Shown: positions 33,640-45,076 of the stretch, piece by piece | Numbering within the stretch: the stretch's first letter is position 1 | How the letters are laid out: each line of letters opens with the position of its first letter | Source of the DNA: Malaya genurostris | Lineage: Eukaryota > Arthropoda > Insecta > Diptera > Culicidae | Assembly (NCBI RefSeq): GCF_030247185.1 | Contig: NC_080571.1 | Span: 65,944,172-66,008,171, forward strand | Direction: 5' to 3' | Length of the DNA: 64,000 bases | Position numbers and translations under genes: made by a program | The notes under the pieces: model-generated | Databases searched by the model: none | Told to the model about the DNA's origin: nothing | The model's input: only the letters and a program-made list of their open reading frames with translations

Positions 33640-34590
33640 AGAAGAAATTTAATAAGTAATAAGTTGTTGAACCATGAGCCAATTCATTCGAATCTAAGTT
33701 TGTGAAAATCGATTCGGCCTTCTTTAAGGAAAGTGAGTGCATATTTCATACGTTTTGTACATGTGCTTACCTAGAGATAGTTAATGTATAATGTGAAAAT
33801 CAGAGCCTCTGATTTGCTTTTTTGAGGGCCTTTAATAGGTATGTTAAGTAAGTGTTGATCGGAGCTCCGGATATCCCTAGTGGTACATACCATTCGACTC
33901 AGCTCGACGAGATTGGAAAAGGTCTATGTTTGTGCACTTATCAAAGATTTTTGTTACCGCTCTATTTTCTCGGAGATGGCTGAACACTTATTCAACAAAC
34001 TTAGGCTCGTTTGAAAGATACTATTGGATCAAAGGTCAAGTTCGACGATCAAACGGTTGTCACTTCTAGTTCCGAAGATAGGTATAACGGTATAAGTAAC
34101 GTAACTGACAAAGCGCGATGTTTATTTACCGCTAAATTTCCCGGTGATGGCCGAGCCGATTTTAACACGTCTAGGTTTGTTTGAAAGCTACTATTGGACC
34201 ATTGATCAAGTTCAACAATCAAACGGCTGCCACTTCCGGTTTCGGAGATATAATGGTAAAAGGAACGTAACCGACTAATCGCACATTTTTCATCGGTGAA
34301 ATTTTCTCGAAGACGACTCAACGAATTTCGATAAGCTTAGGCTTATTCAAAAGCTACAATGAGGTCAAGTTTGACAGGGTTATGGCGATCATTTCCGGAT
34401 TGAGATGTAATAATATATGTCACGTAACCGGAAATTACTGAGTCGATTTCAGAAAAAACTTAGACTCATTTGAAAGGTTATTTGAGCTCACAATACTAAT
34501 GGATGAAAAAAGAATCTCATAGAGGTTTCAATGAGACTATTTAAAATGCAAGAGAAAGGCATTATCACACAACTAGGTGAATTAGGAAGG
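33640..34590. repeat. Mosquito-type dispersed repeat with ~167-bp tandem units
   Basis: After a GATCGGAGCTCCGGATATCC block, units containing GATGGCTGAAC...TTAGGCTCGTTTGAAAG...TTCCGGTTYCGGAGATATAA repeat with steps of about 171 and 166 bp (33975, 34146, 34312). The right end shows GAGAAAGGCATTATCACACA, the reverse of a common repeat end. Related copies are at 42370 and 43140. Confidence 0.7.
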
Positions 34591-34691
34591 TTTTTTTTCT
34601 TTGGGGAATTTTTATCCTCATGGCTTATTACAGTGGAAAAATGAAAACATTATGTAAGATTAGGATGTTTATTATTCGATGATAGAAACAT

Positions 34692-36010
34692 TTTGTCGTG
34701 AATACGACTAACTTCACTATGGAGCGTCTTTCCAAAATTTACCCTGTCCAAGAATGGGTAGAACTTAATAGTTAAGGTGAAATTCAGTGCCAGGGAGTGC
34801 GCGCCAAAATGTGGCCGCTTGAGTTGAACGAATCTTCGCACAAAGCAGTTGATGTAAAACCGACACATAGAAACAAGGAATATTTTTTGGTGATTGAGTG
34901 CAGTGGGCTTTCGATACGTTTTTCTATTATTAATATATATAATATAATATATTAATAATATATAATATTATGTTATTTCTATTCCAAAACTAGATAAGCT
35001 GGCCTCGCGTTTGTTTTGTTTGAAATACCATTCTACACTAAATTCTGTTTGTGTTTTTTAACGTCTTCCCTTTTTCAACGATGGAAAACCATCTATTTAC
35101 ACATACACACAAAGCATTGTTTTGCTGTTAAGTTTGAACTAAGGCTAACGTTTTTTTCGGTTTAAGCACTGCAGTAACTAACACTAACAAAGAAGAATTA
35201 GAATTATTATTCTAATACTAAAAATATCATCATTTTTGCTTTTTCCATATTTAAATAAGCTACATTCTGCTGTCGGTTTAGGTTAAACTTCAACACTTTA
35301 ACTCAAAATGAAACTCATACCCGCGAGATATAAGTTTTTGACATTTCCGCAAATACAATACAATTAACGATTGTGCGGGAAATGAATTTTTTATTTACAT
35401 TTATAAATTTTTTGTACGCATTATGCTGTCATTTCGACAATAAACTCAATTTGATACTACATTGATTCATTATTTCTCATGTGATTTTGCTTATGAGATA
35501 TACTAGCAACCCCACCGTGTATTGTCCACACCAGTACTTTACGAAACAACGCACACGAGGCATGAAGAAAATAGCGAAAATTTTGCAAATTCGCTTTGAA
35601 TAATATTAAAATTTCGAGGATTTCTTCTGAAATTTTATAGTTTTGAGTCACAAAATCGGATTTTTTGGAAAAAATCACTTCAAATACTGATCTTCAATTT
35701 TTTAAACATCCCCGTATAAGGGAACAGTAACCAACCGAAAAGTTTTTTGTTTTTCGAAAATCGACCCAGTGATTGGTGAAATTGGCAACATATTTTTTTC
35801 TCCATATCTTTGGAAATATGATCAGTAATCTATGATAAAACTTCCAGTAGTTTGAGATAACCGTAAATAACTCAAAATTGAAGTTTTCTTAAATGTTTGA
35901 TATGAACAAGCATTACGGTGAAATTCATCGCACAAAGCGTATCGTGCAAAACCGACACATAGTAATACGGAATATTCTCAGTGGTTGTATGCGGTGGGCT
36001 TACGACATGT
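34692..36010. repeat. Old family F relic
   Basis: 34692-34755 is an F left end (TTGTCGTGAATACGACTAAC; TCCAAAATTTACCCT). 35808-35930 matches the F interior following that end (GGAAATATGATCA, TGAGATAACCGTAAATAACTC). A direct repeat, CGCACAAAG plus AAAACCGACACATAG, occurs at about 34840-34875 and 35930-35960. An AT-palindromic stretch lies at 34925-34980. Confidence 0.6.
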
Positions 36011-36051
36011 TATTTGCTAATAAAACATACACTAACTATGATGAATTTTCG

Positions 36052-36240
36052 GGTTGGCGGTTCAATGCATAAGATGCTGGTCTTCACAAGCCAGTTGTCG
36101 TATATTCGAGCCCCGACCTGAAAGGATTCTTGGTGTCAGTAGGATCGTAGTACTAGCCATGTAATGGTTCTGTACACTAAGGAGCGGCTGCGAAGTCTCT
36201 TGAAACAGAAAGACCAAATTCCACAAAAGGAATGTAACGT
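36052..36240 (+). mobile_element. tRNA-derived SINE, best-preserved head
   Basis: GGTTGGCGGTTCAATGCATA (A box region), CTGGTCTTCACAAGCCAG (anticodon-arm-like), and ATTCGAGCCCCGACC (B box) are followed by the shared body and GGAATGTAACG end. It is the clearest tRNA-like promoter among the four copies. Confidence 0.8.
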
Positions 36241-38099
36241 GTGTTTTTGAACTATGAACAATTTTTAACCGTTATGCTTTTATAATTTATTTTTTCGCCT
36301 TGAGCAATTGTTCATTGTTTATTACAGATCTAAACCTTTGGCAATACTTCATCTAGCACATTCCAACTATGTTTCATTTTCTGAAATTTTTCACAAGCGA
36401 TTCTTAGACAAAAAAATCATCGATCAGAACACTCACTGCAGAAAGTTCAGTATTTTTTTAATTTTTTGACACGGTGATTCTCACTGAAACTGATTTCACA
36501 TGGCAAAAAAGTAGGGTTGAAAAGTTCATTTGCGATCATTCTGCTTGATGATGTTTAAGAAAAAAAGCTCGCACATTGAATATATCTGATACGATTCTTG
36601 AACAGAAGATTTTTGGGAAATGAATTTTCATAGCCGATATACTTCAACCCTTTGCAGAATACATGATGAATAAATTCGCCGATGAACAAAATTTCAACCT
36701 TTTTGAAAATGTTTAGTTTGCGTAGGGTGGTTGATAAGTGAATCAAATAGAGGTAGAGTATTTGAAATTTATTCCGTGGTGGTAGAGTAATATCAATAAT
36801 AAAAGCAGCAAGTGCTACGATTATTAATAGTTATAATGATAAGAATGCAGCTGATTTAAAAAAATTGGCTATTTAGCTTGAATAGTTCACGCAGAAGTAA
36901 CAGAAAAAGAATTGACAGGCTGCCGCTACGCCAATTCAAACAAGCCATTTAAACATTGCGTCTGCTGTGTGTATAAGACATACGCAATCCTGCACGCCTG
37001 TTACTTTTATGAATCAAATTCATGCTAAATGGCGTTTTATAAAATTAATAGTAAATATAATAGTGCAGTGTAATCAGCCAGCTGGAGTTAATGCAGCCTT
37101 TCGTCGCAATAATCGCTGTTTGGAATGTGGAAAACATATTATTGTTCATATTGACCACTCTATATGCATCGAAATTATCCCAGTTTTTATTTTATTGATG
37201 GAAATATAAAAATTAAATCTTACACGAATCACTTCGGTGTCGAACTGAAGCGTAGTAGAAAATTCAGCATCAAAACATCATCGGATTCCCTTCTCCCTTT
37301 CGATTATCGCTTTAGCGATATTTCTGAGGGTGAAAATTCGTCATCAAATTTCGCTGACACAGAAAATCATTTGTGTACTTCGAGGTTCAGAGTTTTGTGG
37401 ACGCTTGTTTCATGAATTATAATCTCGATATTTTTTGTCCAGACTGGATTTCAATAATGTATATTTGTTAAATTCGGTTTGAGGATATTTCAGATGAGTT
37501 TGACAAGTGAGTTACTGAAATTGATGTCATCTTAATTCCCAATTTAAGTTTTGACTTCCTCGATGGCCAAAAACGATTTGTTGTGGATTTTTCAATTTAA
37601 TCGGTCTTGTCCCTTTCGCAACCCCTAGATTTTTTGCTCTCGTGTGTTCCGTCTGTTAATTGTACCGTTAGTATTATGCAAGTGACGCATTGGAAGTTTG
37701 CAAAATTCACATAAAGCATGTTAGTTTTATTTGTATTCATGTCATCCAGTTATATCTCTGACATTACTCTCCCGCCTTTTTGTGATGTCAAAAAGTACGA
37801 TTAAAAATTAATTAATTCCTAAAATACTACAATATTTTATGTAAGCCTCAAAACCATTAGTATATAAATGCTTTTTTCTCCATAAAATATTTTGATCGTT
37901 AGACATTTCATACTGGAGGCAGAAAATAATTTGGGCCTCTCCTCTTTTGTGTCCGGAAAACTCTGTCAAAGACTGAACAAAATAAGCCGTTAAATTTTCC
38001 CAGCTTAGGTCGAAAATAGAACGCCTTCAACGTTGCACAATCGCTGTTTTTTTGTTGTTGTTAATTGCCACCCCTGCAATGAGCGTATGCCTCTTCGTA
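36241..38099. other. Mostly unassigned; one shared 60-bp segment
   Basis: About 37717-37780 (GTCATCCAGTTATATCTCTG, then CCCGCCTTTTTGTGATG) matches the sequence after the F copy at 15985-16045. The frame at 36967-37209 has no recognisable domain. Otherwise AT-rich. Confidence 0.4.
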
Positions 38100-40110
38100 T
38101 TTCAAATTAATACTTCCTCCACACTGTAACTCCGAAAAGTTCACGCTTCACCAGACACGCCAAAAGCTGGCACCATCCGAACAAGAACAGCGTGGCAAGA
38201 GTGCCAAAATAAGCCAATAAAAATTACAACAAAAAATAAAAAAAACTTCTCAAAGTAGGTACCTACCGCGGAAAAAATCCCCCTATTTTGGACCATTCTC
38301 GTATCCGTCACGTATGTATGTACAGCGCAAATTGTAGTGCCTCTCACTTTCGGCGGTGCATCGTGCATCGGGGGTTTGCAAGTAGGGGGCCGCCGTATTT
38401 AATGTGTCGCGTTTCTTAAAACAATGGGACCCTGCCGACCAGAACCGTCAGCGCGGACGGAAAATTGCATTTCGGAAAACGACAGACCCCTGGGAGGAGG
38501 GAAACTACCATCAGCGTCATCACCATCACCATCATCATCATCATCATCCGATCGTACCGACGACATGGCATTGGCAGCAGCATCGGGACGGAGAAGAAGA
38601 GGAAGAAGAAAAAGAAGAAACTGCACAAAAACTGCATTATATTCGAGGTCTGCCAGAGTGGAGAAGTGGCGAAAAACAACAACAATTGAAAAGAAAAATG
38701 CATGTGCATGGAAGTATAGCAAGGAAACCAGCGGAAAAAGGGGGCGTTCGAAACGCGGAGAGTAGGAAGAAGAACAAGGCGATGAGGAACTTTCGACGCT
38801 GAAATGTAGGTCTTATGTACGAAAGCGCCAAGAACATAATCGTTTCACATGGCCTATTGCGATGGGTCTCTGTTGTGTGCTGGCATGGAGGTAATCGGGT
38901 CCCTTCAACGGCCGATCTGTCGATCGATGAAGGTAAAAGGGATTTCTCGATTTCTCGCTAGAGGATGCAGTTTGGGCGAACTTTTGTTTGTGGTGATGTG
39001 TTTCGAGACCGTAAAAATTGCTGTATGCAGTTTTTGAAGAGTAAAAAAAAAATTCTATAGACAGTAGAATTCGATCCTACAGGAATGGATTTGTATAAAG
39101 GATCGCTGAAAAAATAGAGATCTTAAGGGAAAACTACTACAAAACAAGCAACAAAATGGACTTTAAAATCCGCAGAGAATTACTTTTTAAGAATTTAAAT
39201 TTTAGGTTTTCAATTTTTTTATTGACAATTTCTCTGGCATGAATGTGATTGTTGTCCTTTGCCTACAAAAAAAAGAGAGAACCAGTTCTGACCGAGAGCA
39301 CAACGTCACGGTTACCGTGCCAAGTCTGCCGGTCGTCCGAGTGCCGAGCGCTGCTACCATCCGTTGGTACATAGAACACATTATTTTAAATTACTTTGAC
39401 CATGAAAATTATGCTGCACTCTTGCCAGCAGATTCGCACACGCACACCGCTCCGTAATAGTGTCAGCCCAGCAGCGGAGCAGTCGGATTTCGCCAGACCA
39501 AACCCGTCGTTGTCGTCGACGAGAGCATAATCACCGTCTGGCTATGCCAGCATATTAATGTGTATGCCACACACATATCAATCTGCTGTAGCTGCTCCTG
39601 CTGCTGCTGCGTGGTTCGGCAATGTTACACCAGCCAGAAGGTGAAAGGGGTTATGCTGAAAAACGAGCTGAATGAAATGGAAAGCCAGGATGGGCAGAAG
39701 AATGGAAAAAATAATAATAATAATAAAAAAAACATGCAAAAACTACTGCAAAAAAGACGACATTTTGAAGGGCAACATCGTTCTGGTTCGGTGCTAGGAG
39801 CGTTCGAGTTGCAGCGCTCAAGTGGGAACGTGATTTTCTGTAGTGGGCTGTCAGAGCAGTGCGAAGAAGGGAGAGTCGTTTCGATTTCCTCCACGGCACT
39901 GAACGGTGTGGGGGTACCACCCAGTTATTTCTGATTACATATTCCTATGCTCAAGTGTTCGGAAGTTCGTGGTTTACTAGAGGACGAGTGGATCAAATTA
40001 TTCCACGGACTAGAGTTTGCGATGCCGAGTTCATAATGTTGGACGTATGTTCCTGTGTTTTCAAATGTTCAACTTTTATCAACTCTTCTGAGCTGTTGAC
40101 AAGCCTGGTA
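38100..40110. other. GC-richer non-repetitive island
   Basis: Contains a CAT/ATC trinucleotide run (38512-38548), GAA-rich and CAG/CTG-rich stretches, and overlapping frames on both strands (for example 38404-38802 and 39560-39934) dominated by simple-sequence peptides. No domain is recognisable. The composition fits a host regulatory or untranslated region more than a repeat; this is inference. Confidence 0.35.
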
Positions 40111-40559
40111 TGAGATTAAAGTATTAGATTCATATACAAATTCATCATGTGCTAATTACTCAATAATTGAGTGAAACTAAATTCATAGCTTTCAAAACGC
40201 GTTAATAAATTTATTTCACCGGATGTCTCATTCAAACATGTTTTGTTATGTACGGGAATCTGTTCCCGAAACAATGTTTATGTTTTAGCAATTAGTAAAT
40301 GTGATCAATTGAATTTTCCAATTGCAAGATTGACGTAGGACTGAAGTCGACAAGAGGCGGATCACTTTAAAAATGTACATTTATTTTGGTACATGTTCTA
40401 CTAATAAATCATCCATTTCAAGTAAAATCTCATTAGTTCTTGGTAAAATGCTTTGGTTTCTGACAAAAAAAAACAAAGATTACCGTTTCTACAACTTTCA
40501 ACACAGCTCATAATTATTTCCTGCAGCAGAACTGCACACAGTGCGGATCATTTCAATAC
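40111..40559. other. No recognised feature
   Basis: AT-rich; no frame or repeat termini recognised. Confidence 0.4.
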
Positions 40560-41440
40560 CAAAGTAATTTTTGTAAAGGGTTTTCTTTTTACGCGATTTC
40601 GTTTGCGCATTTTTCCAAAACAGCGGTTGTAACGACGACAAAAATATCAACAAAATTTTGAGGTTGATTACTTCATTCCGGATTTTCATTTTTTATTTTT
40701 TGGGCTGTTTAGATGTATTTTTTTGTTGCCGTTCACTTTTCGGAGAATATTACTCGAACGCAAACGACTAGCAGTTGAATATTGTAATCGCGGGATTTAT
40801 TTCAGGTTTTCAGAAGATGACTTTATTTGCACTCGTTTGGTGCGAAGTTCGCAGAAATGGTGAAAATCAAATTATTCTAGATTTGCACTAAACTGATTAT
40901 TTCTACCTCCGATTTACAGAGAGGTAATCTCGATTTACAGAGAGGTAATTTCGATAGCATTTAGAGACCTAATTTTGTAGAATGATCCCCAACGTTGTTC
41001 ACTTTCCGTTGAATTTTTCTCCAGTGCAAACGACCAGCAGCTGGATGACACAATCGTTCTTGTTTGAAGTGAAACTGGCTTTGCGAACGTCCCTCGACAC
41101 CATTTACGACTAACATTTAATAATGAAAATATTTTTTTCACGCTATTTTTCCGTTTCGGACTACTATGCATTGTTCGGAATAAATGCTAGCTTTATTTAC
41201 ACTCGTTTGGTGCGAATTTTGCACCGCGAAAAGAACACAATGCTAATCAAATTATTTTAGATTTGCACTAAACTGATGATATTTACATTCGATTTGCAAA
41301 GAAATAATCCTTATAGTTTTGCTAGATGACATTTATAGCCATTAGTATGACTAATTTCGTTGTCTTTTTCTCCAATGCAAACGACCAGCAGTTGGATGAC
41401 GCAATCGCTCTTGTTTGAAGCGAAACTCATACTGCGAACG
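40560..41440. repeat. Family F-related internal repeats, three subunits
   Basis: 40560-40770 matches the F segment around 2280-2500 (TACGCGATTTCGTTTGCGCA; CACTTTTCGG). Subunits near 40740-40910, 41000-41100 and 41190-41440 share GCAAACGACCAGCAGTTG, CTCGTTTGGTGCGAA and ATTTGCACTAAACTGAT. Strongly diverged, no termini seen. Confidence 0.6.
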
Positions 41441-42369
41441 TTCAACAGCAGATATACGGAAGAACTAGTTGTTGTTTTTCTGCGTTTAGACTTGACGAAC
41501 GGAGCCTTATATTCGTCATAGACTGAAGCACTAGTTGAATAATGTCGGGTGTTGGTCCACTGTCTTGATGTAGATGGCGGTATGCGCCCTCGATGTTCAT
41601 GCATTATCATAGACTGAAGCTAGCAAACATGCATCAGGGTCTATTTATAGATTCGGTTTATTTTGATGTTCTGTGTTTAGACCTAATTTTTCACTATTTA
41701 AACAATGTTTACGTAATAAATGTGGTATTAACAATAATCTCACATCTTCCTCCATTCGTTTCGTGAAAGAATTAGAAAAAATACTCATACAGGGAAAAAG
41801 TTATTGAAATTTTTAAAATGCACTTAGGTGAGCATAGTAAAGAAAGACGTAGTCCTACGTCAAAACGTTCCAATCATCGTACAGTTTGAGTAATGGGAAA
41901 ACTTTGACGTGAAAGTTATGCGTTCCGGAAATTCGGAGAGAAGTATTCTTTCGCAAATCTGATACGAAACAGACGAATAGAATACTTGGATTTGGACAAA
42001 TATTCTCCAAGACAAAAGGGGTTTCAATTCACAAGAGGTTTAAAAGGTTCATGGTCCAACGTTCAACGAGTCAAAGGGACATTGAGGATGAGGATTTACA
42101 AGATAATCTTCAAAAATGAATCCCTGCACAGGTAGCTAGCGAAAAATAACGAGCGCGCAACAACATAAACCGTCAGTACTACATAAACCGTCAGTTACCT
42201 AGTTCCCGGTCTGACAGATAGATGGCATCACTGATTAAAAATCACTTGTGGTCAATTCCCGTCGTAGACATCTGTACAAATTTCATGACATTCTATTCAT
42301 TCGTGTACAGCGCTACCTTTTGAAAACTAGAAACAATAGAGAAAATAGATTTTGTATAGAAAGGTCATA
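41441..42369. other. No recognised feature
   Basis: Contains an eroded stretch around 41840-42130 with a weak flavour of transposase-like codons but no motif I can defend. No gene called. Confidence 0.3.
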
Positions 42370-42830
42370 GAATTGCTGTTGATCGGAGCTCCAGAGACCC
42401 CTAGTGTCATATACCATTTGGCTCAGCTCGACGAGGTCGGTGAGTATCTGTGTTCGAAGAATTATTCTATACGCTAAATTTTCTCCGAAATGGCTGAACC
42501 GATTTCAAGAAGCTTAGGCTCATTTGGAAGCTGCTATTAGATTGTGGATCTAGTTCGAAGATCAAGTGGCTATCACTACCGATTCCGGAGATATGATCGT
42601 AGAAGTGACGTTACCGACAAACTGCATTTTTATCTATAGGCCCAATTTTCCCGTACATGGCTGAACCGATTTCTACAACCATAGGCTCGTTTGAAAGCTT
42701 ATATTAGGTTGTGAATCAAGTTCGAAGATCAATTGACCGTCACTTCCTGTTCCGGAGATATAAAGGCATAAGTTACGTAACCGACAAAACGCGTTTTTTT
42801 ATATACACACTTTTTTCCAGAAAGTTCGTC
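42370..42830. repeat. ~167-bp tandem dispersed repeat, second copy
   Basis: It opens GATCGGAGCTCCAGAGACCC like the copy near 33857. ATGGCTGAACCGATTTC units lie 167 bp apart (42489, 42656), each followed by CATAGGCTCGTTTGAAAG- and TTCCGGAGATAT-type segments. Confidence 0.7.
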
Positions 42831-43139
42831 TCTTTTGAGAGAGAAGTTGTGAAATGTAATTTTATTTTGCGTCTTTTAATATTTTGGTTCTCATTTAAGG
42901 CTGAACTATAACTACTGAAAATATAGTAGATTCTGACTGAAAGCCAATGAGAAATCTTCCACGATTTATGTCCAAACAGTCTACCAGAAAAAATAGAATT
43001 TTAACTAGAAAAGAAACCATTCTTTCAAACCCTGGGCATAATACATTACTGATTTATAACAGTGAATAAAGAGCTGAGGCGTAACAAACACAATGTTAAC
43101 ATGACATATAATATTTTTATTTATCTTTATGAAATTTAA

Positions 43140-43880
43140 ATGGGATGCAATACTTCGGTTCATAAGTTTTGAACCAAAATTACGGACTGTGTTGTTTTTA
43201 GAATTTTTCTTTCTTTTGCTTCGTCGCTCTTAACAACGGCTTGCGATTTTAAACTTTCATCAGCCTGTAATTCCGGAACCGGAAGTCGGATCCGAAAAAA
43301 TAGGAATTCCATAGTGGACCGTAAAACCTTTAATTTGATTATAAGTTTGGGAAAATCGGACAACAAAAATGAGTTAGTTCCATTTTAGGGTATAGCCAGA
43401 ATCGGTTTGTTTGGTTACTACTGATTACTGATGAATACAGATTGGAATGGTTATGAGCCCAATTTTGAAATTTGAATTTTGTTTCACCGCATTAAGTAAT
43501 AATATAAAATTTCACCTACACCCTACACACTTAGTAATTCCGGAACCGGTAGTAGGATCTGATTAAAAATTAGAAATATATTAATAAATCCTGAGACTTT
43601 GCAATCGAATCTAAGATGGGGTGAATTCAATATTTTTAATTTTTTGGTACACGTCAACCTGTAATTCCGGAACCTGGAGTTGGATCCTGATTAATTTCAG
43701 GAATTTTGTATGGAGCCAAAAGGCCTTGAATTTGAATTTAAGTTTGTTAAAATCGGTTTAGCTTTCTCCGAGTGAGATTATTTGCCACACACATACACAC
43801 ACACACACACACATAGACATTTGCTAATCTCGACGAACTGATTCGAATGGTATAGGGTACTCGGCTCTCAAGCGTTGGTG
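43140..43880. repeat. Dispersed repeat with TAATTCCGGAACC units and CA run
   Basis: TAATTCCGGAACC blocks occur at 43268, 43534 and 43672, with AAGTTTGTTAAAATCGG-type ends, a (CA)n microsatellite at about 43793-43813, and ATCTCGACGAACTGATTCGA. The last segment is the complement of the CTCAGCTCGACGAG block near 33900, linking this repeat to the 33640 and 42370 copies. Confidence 0.65.
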
Positions 43881-44804
43881 CAAAAGTTTATTTTAAAAGT
43901 GATTGTATAACTCTTATTTCAAACATGGTTGTACAAACACAGATGATGTACCCCTGCTCTGGTCGTCCAAACGATGTTGTTGTTCCGGGACGTATCTCAC
44001 AAAAGTTTTCTCACGTGTATTAAAATGCTCCGTGTTAAAATTCGATCGTTACGATGGTTAATTTCATTAATTCGTCAGATTTAGACCCCAGCTATTATTT
44101 TCTGTTCTCAGATTAAAAAAAAGTATCTTACTGATGAATTGCATCGAATGATGAGCGTCTGTAGCGGTTTTTAAGGCTAAGGAGAAATTGAACTATAAAA
44201 GTGGTGTACAAATCTAGGATAATACCGAGATGAAAGATGGGAAAAGTTGTTGTTTACTTTGTCAGACCGGGGACTTTTCGATCGACACGTTTGTTACAGT
44301 CAAGAACATTTATTGAATCTGCGATAAAATGTGTTTTATTTATTGTCTTATCCAATTTCTTTCAGGTATATACATACATTTATTCCAGTGATTTTCCACC
44401 TTTTCAATCTCGTCTGAAAAGTAATTTGAAGATGAGGTTTGGGAACATATAATTTTCTGATCAGTATGGCCAAACACGCCTCCGAAGTGCGCTCGCGTTC
44501 GTGTCTTCTGATCCCGAGCTCAGGCGTGTGCAACACCCACTGGCAGGATAGTCCGAATCCCCAAAATCTGGCGTGAGTGCTTATAATTGATCTCATAACA
44601 AAACAAATACCCAAATCGCATTGAAAATTATGAATGGACTATAAATCACCATAATATTTTTACGACAGAGGCGTATTTTAGCGGTCAGCTAATATTTGAA
44701 GTTGACCTATAAAGTATAACTGGGACCGCAATGACAGACCCAATGGAGACCTTAACATTCAATGAAAACTTGTCAACAGAACAATCCTGTAAAATCCTGA
44801 CCTG
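43881..44804. other. No recognised feature
   Basis: Unassigned sequence left of the LINE pair, ending in the 14-bp target duplication ACCTTGCTTGGTGT at 44805-44818. Short frames without domains. Confidence 0.4.
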
Positions 44805-44816
44805 ACCTTGCTTGGT

Positions 44817-44862
<46 letters not shown>

Positions 44863-45076
44863 TGGAATATGAGTTAAAATTAAATTATTAAGATTTAAAT
44901 TGGGTGTTCAGCCACAAGTGGTGACTTTTCAGCCCTGTTATATATATATATATGATTTGGTTATTACCATGAAGACATCATTTGCTTCCGCAATTCTGAG
45001 ATTTTTGTGTAGGGAAAATTCTAAACCTACTTGTATTGTGTAATGGGGAAAAGGAACTTATATACTAACTTACTAA

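Noticed and set aside
38404..38802. 132-codon frame with a poly-His run
   Set aside because: The His run is a CAT trinucleotide repeat; other frames over the same DNA are equally open and no domain or conserved context is visible.
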